Source: Hyphomicrobiales bacterium (GTDB lineage Bacteria; Pseudomonadota; Alphaproteobacteria; Rhizobiales; Methylopilaceae). Taken from it: a stretch of DNA of 64,000 nt. Under the pieces are notes generated by a model. That model did no database searches. It was not told the DNA's origin and was given only the letters and a program-made list of their open reading frames with translations. Position numbers and translations under genes: made by a program. Location: positions 1 to 64,000 of the forward strand of contig JALHQA010000010.1 of NCBI GenBank assembly GCA_022842205.1, given 5' to 3'. Every line of letters begins with the position of its first letter. Within the stretch, counting starts at the first letter, position 1. Below are positions 57,549 through 64,000 of the stretch, one piece after another.

Positions 57549-58495
57549 TTGTTCAGCCAGCGGTCGAGGAAACCGAGCGCGCCCTTTCGCTCGTCTTCGG
57601 AGGCTTCGGCCAGCGCCTTTTCATGCAGGTCGATCATCCACTGCGCTTCCGCCTCGCCGGACTGCTCTGCCGACTGGCGCGCAAGATTCATCCACATAAG
57701 ACCGAGCTCGGGCCGGCGCTTGACGCCCTCGCCCTTGAAAATCATGTGACCGAGGCGCGCGCGCGAGGGACCGTGGCCCTTCTTCGCGGCATTGTGGAAG
57801 AGCTGCACGGCGCGCGTCAGGTCCTTCGGCACACCATTGCCTTCGACATACATGACCGCGAGATTGTACTGCGCGTTCGGCTCGCCGTAATTATAGGCGG
57901 CACGGCTGAAGAGGCTGACCGCGAGATGCGAATCCTGCTTCACATAGGTGCCGGGGATGCCTTCGCGGTAGTAGGAACCGAGCTGCAGCAGCGCAAGCGA
58001 AACATAGGCCGCGTTCTGGCGGCTCTCCAGCGTGTCGTCGAAATCGCTGCCGGCCTTGCTGACGATGTCGCGGAAATATTCAAACGCCTTGAGATCGTCG
58101 TGGGCGACGCCGTCGCCCTTGGCGTACATGCGGGCGATCATCCACTGCGCGCCGACATGGCCCTGGCCAGCAGCGAACTGGAAGGCATTGATCGCCTCCT
58201 GCTTCTCGCCACGGCGATAGAGATTGCGGGCCATGTTGAAGGCTTCGTCCGCGGTCGTCTTGTCGCCGAGCGCCGGCACTTCCGGCATGGTACCGAGACC
58301 CATCGACGGCATGACCGGAGTCGGCGAGGACTGCACCGACAGGGGAATGGCCCGAAGCGACGACGAATCCGAGGTTTCCGACGCCGGTATTTGCATTGCC
58401 ATCGAGGACAAGTCAGCCTGGAAGGCAATAGCCGGCCCCGCCGCGACAGCGGCTATCAGGGCAAGCGCAGAACCGACAAAACTAGATGTCCGCAT
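57545..58495 (-). CDS. Sel1-repeat (SLR) exported protein
   Basis: 316 aa from [19 protein letters not shown] (signal peptide cut near AFQA). After a Ser/Pro-rich stretch come Sel1-like helical repeats: [60 protein letters not shown]. These mediate protein contacts, often in the envelope. The ATG lies inside the ilvD 3' end (14-nt overlap), so it is probably expressed with ilvD. Stop overlaps the convergent GFA stop. Confidence 0.85.
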   Translation of the reverse strand: MRTSSFVGSALALIAAVAAGPAIAFQADLSSMAMQIPASETSDSSSLRAIPLSVQSSPTPVMPSMGLGTMPEVPALGDKTTADEAFNMARNLYRRGEKQEAINAFQFAAGQGHVGAQWMIARMYAKGDGVAHDDLKAFEYFRDIVSKAGSDFDDTLESRQNAAYVSLALLQLGSYYREGIPGTYVKQDSHLAVSLFSRAAYNYGEPNAQYNLAVMYVEGNGVPKDLTRAVQLFHNAAKKGHGPSRARLGHMIFKGEGVKRRPELGLMWMNLARQSAEQSGEAEAQWMIDLHEKALAEASEDERKGALGFLDRWLNN

Positions 58496-60206
58496 AACAC
58501 TCTGTCTCACCGTCCGCTCCCGGATGCGTGACGGCGCCATACCGCGCCGGACCGCATGCCTGGGCAAACTTCCAGATCGCCCCTGACCCATATTTCGTCG
58601 CGCGCGGCTTCCAATCCGCCTTGCGCTTCTCAAGCTCTTCATCCGAAAGCCTGACATTCAACGTGCCTTCGATCGCGTTCATCTCGACGATGTCGCCATC
58701 GCGGATATGCGCGATCGGGCCGCCGACCGCCGCTTCCGGGCCGACATGACCGACGCAAAATCCGCGCGTGGCGCCCGAGAAACGGCCGTCGGTGATGAGC
58801 GCAACCTTGTCGCCCATGCCCTGACCGTACAGGGCCGCGGTGGTCGAGAGCATTTCCGGCATGCCAGGCGCGCCCTTCGGACCGACGTAGCGGATGACGA
58901 GAACCTCGCCTTCCTTGTACTTACGATGCGTGACCGCGTCGAAACACTCTTCCTCGGTGTCGAAACACCGTGCCGGACCCGAGAACACCTGGTTTTTAAG
59001 ACCCGCAACCTTCACGATGGCGCCGTCGGGAGCGAGATTGCCGGCAAGGCCGACAACACCGCCCGTTGGCGTGATGGGTTTGTCGGCGGGAAAAACGACA
59101 TCCTGATGGTCGTTCCAGCGCACTTTTGCGAGATTTTCGGCAATTGTGCGGCCCGTAACGGTCATGCAGTCGCCGTGCAGGAAACCGTGGTCGAGCAGCG
59201 TCTTCATCAGCAACGGTATGCCGCCGACCTCGAACATGTCCTTCGCGACGTAACGGCCGCCCGGTTTCAGATCGGCGATGTAGGGCGTCTTCTTGAAGAT
59301 TTCGGCGACGTCGAACAGATCGAACTTGATGCCCGCTTCATGCGCCATGGCCGGCAGATGCAGCGCGGCATTGGTCGAGCCGCCGGACGCGGCGACCACG
59401 GTCGCGGCATTTTCCAGTGCCTTGCGGGTGACGATGTCGCGCGGGCGAATATTCCGGGCGATGAGCTCCATGACCTTCTCGCCGGCCGTCATGCAGAAAC
59501 TGTCGCGGATTTCGTAGGGCGCCGGCGCGCCCGCCGAATAGGGCAGCGCAAGGCCGATGGCCTCGGACACCGTGGCCATGGTATTGGCGGTAAACTGGGC
59601 GCCGCAGGCACCGGCCGAGGGACAGGCGACCTGCTCCAGTTCGTCGAGATCGGCGTCGGACATGTCGCCGACCGAATGCTTGCCGACCGCCTCGAACAGA
59701 TCCTGCACCGTGACCGGCTGGCCACGATAGGAGCCCGGAAGGATCGACCCGCCATAGATGAAGATCGACGGCACGTTGAGGCGGATCATCGCCATCATCA
59801 TGCCCGGCAGGGACTTGTCGCAACCGGCGAGGCCGACCAGCGCGTCGTAGGAATGACCGCGGATCGTGAGCTCAACCGAATCCGCAATGACTTCGCGCGA
59901 GGCGAGCGAGGACTTCATGCCCTCATGACCCATGGCGATGCCGTCGGTGACGGTGATGGTGCAGAATTCGCGCGGGGTGCCGTTCGCGGCCGCAACGCCT
60001 TTCTTCACCGCCTGCGCCTGGCGCATCAGCGAGATGTTACAGGGAGCGGCCTCGTTCCAGCAGCTCGCGACGCCGACCAATGGCTGGTGAATCTGCTCCT
60101 TGGTCAGGCCCATTGCATAGAGATACGACCGGTGCGGTGCCCGCGCCGGACCCTCCGTCACATGACGGCTGGGGAGTTTCGTCTTCTCAAAAACCTTAGC
60201 GTCCAT
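58482..60206 (-). CDS. ilvD: Dihydroxy-acid dehydratase
   Basis: 574 aa, Fe-S enzyme of branched-chain amino acid and pantothenate synthesis. Cluster cysteines are C49 ([11 protein letters not shown]), C129 ([10 protein letters not shown]) and C201 ([10 protein letters not shown]). [16 protein letters not shown] is the conserved start; the frame is open far upstream but without homology. Its own leader holds a promoter candidate at 60432-60460. Confidence 0.96.
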   Translation of the reverse strand: MDAKVFEKTKLPSRHVTEGPARAPHRSYLYAMGLTKEQIHQPLVGVASCWNEAAPCNISLMRQAQAVKKGVAAANGTPREFCTITVTDGIAMGHEGMKSSLASREVIADSVELTIRGHSYDALVGLAGCDKSLPGMMMAMIRLNVPSIFIYGGSILPGSYRGQPVTVQDLFEAVGKHSVGDMSDADLDELEQVACPSAGACGAQFTANTMATVSEAIGLALPYSAGAPAPYEIRDSFCMTAGEKVMELIARNIRPRDIVTRKALENAATVVAASGGSTNAALHLPAMAHEAGIKFDLFDVAEIFKKTPYIADLKPGGRYVAKDMFEVGGIPLLMKTLLDHGFLHGDCMTVTGRTIAENLAKVRWNDHQDVVFPADKPITPTGGVVGLAGNLAPDGAIVKVAGLKNQVFSGPARCFDTEEECFDAVTHRKYKEGEVLVIRYVGPKGAPGMPEMLSTTAALYGQGMGDKVALITDGRFSGATRGFCVGHVGPEAAVGGPIAHIRDGDIVEMNAIEGTLNVRLSDEELEKRKADWKPRATKYGSGAIWKFAQACGPARYGAVTHPGADGETECYADI

Positions 60207-60565
60207 AGCGGGCCCTTCGCGTGCTCTGTTGGTTGCACGCGGTCTCAACCGTTCTGGTACGGAACCTGGATCGCCGCCGGGCTTTTGCCCTTGTTCAAGC
60301 GCGGGAACACCTTTGCCGCACACTCTCCTGTCGAGGACCGACATGCGGCTCCGTCTATGGCGCAATTGGGGCGAATTGTCCCTGCCGGGGCACCCCCGGC
60401 TCGCAATCACGCAACAGAGTTGCCGAAGTGTCACATATGCAAAGCCGAGAGTGATTCCAACGGCAGCGCGAGAGCCGCCGTCACAGCGAGGCATGCGCCA
60501 TCGGCTCCGGAAGAAGGCGTGCGATGCGCGGGGCTCTGCGCCCCGGCGGGTCCTCGTCCTCTCGT
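60207..60565. other. Leader and gene-free stretch upstream of ilvD
   Basis: No gene supported. On the minus strand TTGGAA (60460-60455) and TATGTG (60437-60432) are 17 nt apart and could be the ilvD promoter, which would leave a leader of over 200 nt. A GC-rich hairpin GCCGGGG / CCCCGGC lies at 60391-60407. I saw no run of Ile, Val or Leu codons of the attenuator type. Confidence 0.35.
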
Positions 60566-61020
60566 CACCCTCCAAAACAGAGGGGCGCGCGGGACGCCGG
60601 GAGATTGGCCGCTCCCGCGGCGGCGCTGGCAGTGTTTGAGAACACCAGCACCAGTTTGTCATTCACCTCGGGGAAGCCGCTCTCTCAAGTTTCGCAATCC
60701 GCGAACACTTGATTGCGCCGGCGTCCCGCGCACGGTGTCTTTTCGGCTTGCTGCGTGCTCGCCCCTGGAGGCTTAGCTTTGTAGCCTCCACTAACGGGAC
60801 CCCGTGCCGGCCTCTAGCCTCCCGGTTTGGAGGTTAACGGGCCGGCCGACCGAAGGGGTCTCCTGTGGCGGGTGTACCGAGCCCGCCGGGACCGCACGCC
60901 TTGGGCCGCCGGACTTGGGAAGCGACTCCCGCACCCGGCACCGCACTCCCGATCCACCCAAACGACGCCTCGCGAGAGCGCCCTCCGTGACCGAAAGCAC
61001 GCCCTGTGTAGCAGATCATA
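60566..61020 (-). ncRNA. Large structured RNA candidate, copy 2
   Basis: Minus-strand element homologous to 33212-33640. It starts at TATGAT (61020-61015) and ends with the hairpin CCCTC / GAGGG (60568-60584). The core (61020 to about 60720) differs from copy 1 at scattered positions. The hairpin CCTCC / GGAGG (60833-60829 with 60822-60818) replaces CTCCC / GGGAG of copy 1 by two compensated pair changes. The same perfect 12-bp stem (60731-60720 with 60598-60587) here closes a 121-nt insert with two hairpins of its own, unlike the 85-nt insert of copy 1, apart from a shared CCCCGAGGTGA block and AATCTCCC at its 3' end. Confidence 0.75.
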
Positions 61021-61194
61021 GGAATAAAGTCCAGGATTATTTTCAGGCACCTTGCCCGTCATGATCGGGATTGGCCCGAGCATCCACGAGTGCGGATTGG
61101 TGCCCAAACGCGTGGATGGCAGGGCCAAGCCCTGCCATGACGGATGAGAGGCCTTGCACCGGACACTCCCTCACTGCGCGCGGCGGCTTGCGCT

Positions 61195-61284
61195 ACTCAA
61201 CTCGGCTGTCGCCGAGTTGAGTTTACGAGTGCCGAACTCAGGAACACCCGAGTTCGGTGTCGTTCTCTCCCGCAAGCGGGAGAG
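61195..61284. repeat. Three stacked palindromes after the ArsR-SRPBCC operon
   Basis: 61195-61206 with 61211-61222 is a perfect 12-bp inverted repeat (ACTCAACTCGGC). 61232-61239 with 61250-61257 pairs CCGAACTC with GAGTTCGG. 61265-61273 with 61276-61284 pairs CTCTCCCGC with GCGGGAGAG, the same module as in the repeats at 25.3 and 29.6 kb. The last hairpin is 11 nt after the DUF1579 stop and may end that operon. Confidence 0.65.
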
Positions 61285-61295
61285 AGGCCCGTGCC

Positions 61296-61772
61296 TTACT
61301 TCTTCCGCTTGAAGGTCATGGACATGAATTTGGTCCACGAACCGTCGTCGCCCTTGGTCTGCGACGAGAGGACATATTCGTCGTCGCTTTTGACCTCGAC
61401 GATGTCCTGATAATCGGCAAGCGACCCATCGCCCTTGAAGCTGGGGCCCCTGGTGTCCAGAGTGAGAACATCGCCCTTGAGCGTACCCTCGTAGACCCAC
61501 ATCGAATCCATCATGTCGGACACAAAACTGCCGACGAATTTCTTCTTCGCCTGATCGTAACCGAGCGTAATCACGGACATCGACTTCTGATCGCTACCCG
61601 GCATCTGGCCGGTCATTTCGCCAACCGTCCACAGATCGCCAAAGGCGCGGATGGTTTCGGTCCCGGAGCTTTTGTGCTGCTCCGGCCCCATGCTCATTTC
61701 GCCGTCATAGGTCCATTCGCCGACCAGACGGCGAAGCCATGCGTGTTCCTTGGCGGGTTTCGGCATTTCCAT
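61296..61772 (-). CDS. DUF1579 family protein
   Basis: 158 aa, beta-rich: EHAWLRRLVGEWTYDGEMSM, SVITLGYDQAKKKFVGSFVS and TLDTRGPSFKGDGSLADYQD match the DUF1579 lipocalin-like fold. No signal peptide. Last gene of the operon, 12 nt after an SRPBCC gene. Function unknown; family members often accompany AHSA1-type genes. Confidence 0.85.
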   Translation of the reverse strand: MEMPKPAKEHAWLRRLVGEWTYDGEMSMGPEQHKSSGTETIRAFGDLWTVGEMTGQMPGSDQKSMSVITLGYDQAKKKFVGSFVSDMMDSMWVYEGTLKGDVLTLDTRGPSFKGDGSLADYQDIVEVKSDDEYVLSSQTKGDDGSWTKFMSMTFKRKK

Positions 61773-61784
61773 GTCGCTTCTCCC

Positions 61785-62291
61785 TTACTTTTTCGATTTG
61801 GCAAGATAATCGTCGAGTTGATCGAACGTACCGCTGAAACCCGCCTGCATGCTCGGCGCGCCTTCTTCGAAAATCCTTATCTCTTCCGCCGTCGCATTGA
61901 TCGGATGGCTCCGGAGCGAGATTTCCGTTTTGCCGCCCTTGTCGGCAAATGTGACCGTCGTCAGGAGTTCAGCGGGCCATTTCGGGTTCAGGAAATGCCT
62001 GCCTATGCCACCTTCCGCGTCCGAGAATGACAGAACATACACAAGCCGTTCCTGGGGCACGATCTCGCGGTAGATGAACCGGCCAAAGAATTTGTGGCCG
62101 TCTGGAGCCTCAAGGCCATAATGGAACATGCCGCCCGGCCTCAGATCGACTTTGGTGGACAGTGTCTTGAAACCCTTCGGGCTCCACCACTCCAGCAGAT
62201 GGACTTCATCAGTCCAGACACGCCAAACAAGATCGCGGGGCGCGTCGAAGACGCGCGTGATCGCGAACTGGAACTGCGTTTCCGGCTCCAT
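61785..62291 (-). CDS. SRPBCC (AHSA1-type) protein 3
   Basis: 168 aa. Start-domain fold: FQFAITRVFDAPRDLVWRVW, WWSPKGFKTLSTKVDLRPGG, and C-terminal MQAGFSGTFDQLDDYLAK. Hydrophobic-ligand binding or general stress role inferred from family. Starts at the ATG at 62291. 26 nt after the VOC gene. Confidence 0.88.
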   Translation of the reverse strand: MEPETQFQFAITRVFDAPRDLVWRVWTDEVHLLEWWSPKGFKTLSTKVDLRPGGMFHYGLEAPDGHKFFGRFIYREIVPQERLVYVLSFSDAEGGIGRHFLNPKWPAELLTTVTFADKGGKTEISLRSHPINATAEEIRIFEEGAPSMQAGFSGTFDQLDDYLAKSKK

Positions 62292-62317
62292 CAATCTTTC
62301 TCCGTATACTGGTGCGC

Positions 62318-62740
62318 TTATTGAGCAAGCGGCGCGTTGAACATCCAGCGATGACCGTACACATCGCGGACACCGGCGAAGCGCGCCTTCCAGAACGTAT
62401 CTTCCGGCGGCATGATGCTTGTGCAGCCTGCGTCCGTCGCACGCGTGTAGATCGCGTCGACTTCACCCGGCGTCTTGAAGTGCAGGACGACCGCGACGGG
62501 CGGCGGATTCGCCTCGGTCGGCGCCCTCACAGGTTCGCAATTTTGCGAAAACTCCGGAAACTCGTCCGCCAGCATGACATAAGCGCCGTTGACCTTGATC
62601 TCAGCGTGCATGAGCCGTTTGCCGTCCTCCGCCGGCATGCGCGTGACCTCGGTGGCGCCAAGCGCTTTTGCGTAAAAGTCGATCGCGCCTGCCGCGTCGC
62701 GGACGGTGAGATAGGGGTTGAGCCTGTATTCTTCGGTCAT
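62318..62740 (-). CDS. VOC family protein (PhnB/glyoxalase-like)
   Basis: 140 aa. LNPYLTVRDAAGAIDFYAKA and DAGCTSIMPPEDTFWKAR, ending VRDVYGHRWMFN, match the PhnB-type VOC fold. Metal ligands are not obvious at all usual positions, so enzymatic activity is uncertain. Lies between SRPBCC genes in one operon. Confidence 0.88.
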   Translation of the reverse strand: MTEEYRLNPYLTVRDAAGAIDFYAKALGATEVTRMPAEDGKRLMHAEIKVNGAYVMLADEFPEFSQNCEPVRAPTEANPPPVAVVLHFKTPGEVDAIYTRATDAGCTSIMPPEDTFWKARFAGVRDVYGHRWMFNAPLAQ

Positions 62741-62788
62741 CTCTGCACTCCCTCGTATTTCCCGTTGAAGCGGCCTGCAGCCGCGATG

Positions 62789-63280
62789 TCAGACTTCCGT
62801 CCCTTCCAGCTCGCGCAACAGCTGTTCGAGCTTGTCGAAGGTGAGCGCAGCGCCCTGTTCCATGCCGGACTGCAGATGACCATCGCGGCCCTCCTTCGTC
62901 TTGTGGCGGATATTCGACGTCATGAGCGTGCGGCCATCGCGCTCGTCGAGCGTCAGGGTCACGACATAATCGTGCTGTGCGAAGGGCTCGTAACGCTCGG
63001 TGCTGATGACGAGGACAGGCGCAATGATCTCGATGTATTCGCCGCTGAAAGCATGGACCTCGCCGCCCATGTTGAGCACGTAGCGCCATTTGCCGCCGAT
63101 ACGGAAATCAATCTCGAAGGTCGAGTCCGTACTTTCCGCGCATCCCCACCAGCGGCGCACATGCTGCGGCTTCGTCATGGCGTCGAACACCAGCGCGGCG
63201 GGCGCGTCGAACCAGCGCGTCATGACGATTTCAAGATCCGACGGAGTGGTGACCGTCAGCTTGTCCAATCTCGCATCCAT
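62789..63280 (-). CDS. SRPBCC (AHSA1-type) protein 2
   Basis: 163 aa. IVMTRWFDAPAALVFDAMTK, HVRRWWGCAESTDSTFEIDF, RIGGKWRYVL, and SGMEQGAALTFDKLEQLL at the end. Start at MDARLDKLTV; the open frame upstream overlaps the preceding gene and is not used. 11 nt after SRPBCC 1. Confidence 0.88.
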   Translation of the reverse strand: MDARLDKLTVTTPSDLEIVMTRWFDAPAALVFDAMTKPQHVRRWWGCAESTDSTFEIDFRIGGKWRYVLNMGGEVHAFSGEYIEIIAPVLVISTERYEPFAQHDYVVTLTLDERDGRTLMTSNIRHKTKEGRDGHLQSGMEQGAALTFDKLEQLLRELEGTEV

Positions 63281-63291
63281 GCTGCTCTCCC

Positions 63292-63756
63292 TCAGGCTAT
63301 TGTCTTCAGGAGATCGCCGAGACGATCGAACGCGCTGTTCCAGCCGCCATTGTGGCCGTCGCGATCCTCGATCGTGTTGAACTTTTCCTGACGCAAGGTG
63401 AATTTCGTTTTCCCCTTGCCCGCATCTTCGAACGTCAACGTGACGAGCATGTCCTGCTCGCCATTGTCGCGGTCCCAGGCGAATGTGAAGGCAAGAAGCT
63501 TGTGCTCGACGATGTCGCGGTAGACGCCGCCATGACCGAGCAGTTCGCCGGTCTCGATGCTTTTCAGAACCGTGCGATACTTTCCGCCAACGCGGAAATC
63601 GCCTTCGACCGAAATCGCCGGATAGTCGCGCGGACCTGCCCACTGCAGCGCGAGCGCTGGGTCGGCCCAGGCCTGCCAGACCAGCTCCTTGGGCGCATCG
63701 AATATGCGCGTAATGACGAGAACGCGGTCGTCGGCGGCGGCATCAAGGCTGGCCAT
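63292..63756 (-). CDS. SRPBCC (AHSA1-type) protein 1
   Basis: 154 aa. VLVITRIFDAPKELVWQAWA, LQWAGPRDYPAISVEGDFRV, ending GGWNSAFDRLGDLLK. The ATG lies 14 nt inside the 3' end of the arsR-type gene, so it is co-translated with the regulator. Confidence 0.88.
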   Translation of the reverse strand: MASLDAAADDRVLVITRIFDAPKELVWQAWADPALALQWAGPRDYPAISVEGDFRVGGKYRTVLKSIETGELLGHGGVYRDIVEHKLLAFTFAWDRDNGEQDMLVTLTFEDAGKGKTKFTLRQEKFNTIEDRDGHNGGWNSAFDRLGDLLKTIA

Positions 63757-64000
63757 CGTTTCCTCCCCTGGCCTGAATTTCGCGCAGATAGTCCTCAAGA
63801 CGGTCGAGCCTGGCGCTCCACATCTTGCGGTATTCATCAAGCCATTCCTCGGCGGCCCTGATGCCGTCCGGCTCAATGCGGGCCGGACGCGACTGGGCGT
63901 GACGCCCGCGCGAGATCAGACCCGCCTGCTCCAGAACCTTCAGGTGTTTGGAGACCGCCGGCAGGCTGATCTCGAACGGCGCGGCCAGTTCGTTGACGGA
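63743..64000 (-). CDS. ArsR-family transcriptional regulator, N-terminus cut by window edge
   Basis: The last 85 codons are present. Winged helix-turn-helix: NELAAPFEISLPAVSKHLKV and LEQAGLISRGRHAQSRPARI, then a C-terminal helix (AAEEWLDEYRKMWSARLDRL). No metal-binding cysteine is seen in this part. ArsR regulators next to AHSA1-type SRPBCC genes are a common pair; it probably represses its own operon. Ends GGNDGQP. Confidence 0.9.
   Translation of the reverse strand, partial: SVNELAAPFEISLPAVSKHLKVLEQAGLISRGRHAQSRPARIEPDGIRAAEEWLDEYRKMWSARLDRLEDYLREIQARGGNDGQP

Noticed and set aside
58482-60662. A 726-residue form of IlvD
   Set aside because: The extra 150 residues have no similarity to IlvD and cover the leader; [10 protein letters not shown] is the family start.

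Overview
The window is 64 kb of GC-rich, gene-dense chromosome from an alphaproteobacterium, most likely of the order Hyphomicrobiales (Rhizobiales). The support is gene order (ppx-ppk-hda-perM-pgsA-like facing purM-purN; lptF-lptG-lptD-pdxA-rsmA; fabD-fabG-acpP-fabF-mltG-yicC-gmk; nagZ-scpA-scpB-tatABC-serS-surE-pcm), many ATGA/GTGA stop-start overlaps, and intergenic palindromes of the kind common in that order. The genus cannot be fixed from the sequence. No tRNA, rRNA, CRISPR array, transposase or prophage was seen.

Layout. 1-6.1 kb (minus): ppx (cut by the left edge), ppk, hda, an AI-2E/PerM transporter and a CDP-alcohol phosphatidyltransferase, mostly translationally coupled. 6.2-7.9 kb (plus): purM-purN. 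7.9-14.1 kb: a small secreted protein, a TerC-family membrane protein, ndk with a partly duplicated tail, a DinB-family protein, an ABC-F ATPase, holC and pepA. 14.2-20.7 kb (plus): the lipopolysaccharide export operon lptF-lptG-lptD followed by pdxA and rsmA, with no surA between lptD and pdxA. 20.7-30.7 kb: a membrane-anchored GDPD, a YihY/BrkB protein, then gmk, yicC, mltG, fabF, acpP, fabG and fabD on the minus strand.

30.8-33.9 kb is the accessory stretch: an AT-rich membrane-protein gene of foreign composition, small secreted and hypothetical genes, two tiny convergent single-pass membrane proteins, a large structured RNA candidate and a palindromic repeat. 33.9-41.3 kb: parE, two envelope proteins of unknown role, an RhlE-type helicase, a diguanylate cyclase, an A-type Fe-S carrier and a DUF3597 protein. 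41.4-54.4 kb (minus): pcm, surE, serS, tatC, tatB, tatA, an orphan ABC ATPase, scpB, scpA, nagZ, a SPOR-domain protein, argS and dgt. 54.5-60.2 kb: erpA, a secreted Gly/Ser-rich protein, a beta-barrel outer-membrane protein, xthA, a GFA protein, a Sel1-repeat protein and ilvD. 60.6-61.0 kb (minus) holds a second copy of the structured RNA. 61.3-64 kb (minus) is an operon of an ArsR regulator (cut by the right edge), three SRPBCC proteins, a VOC protein and a DUF1579 protein.

The most interesting item is the pair of RNA elements near 33.2-33.6 kb and 60.6-61.0 kb. They are about 430-455 nt, lie in opposite orientation, share a highly similar core, show two compensatory double substitutions in one hairpin, and each carries a different insert closed by the same perfect 12-bp stem. 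I do not recognise the family.
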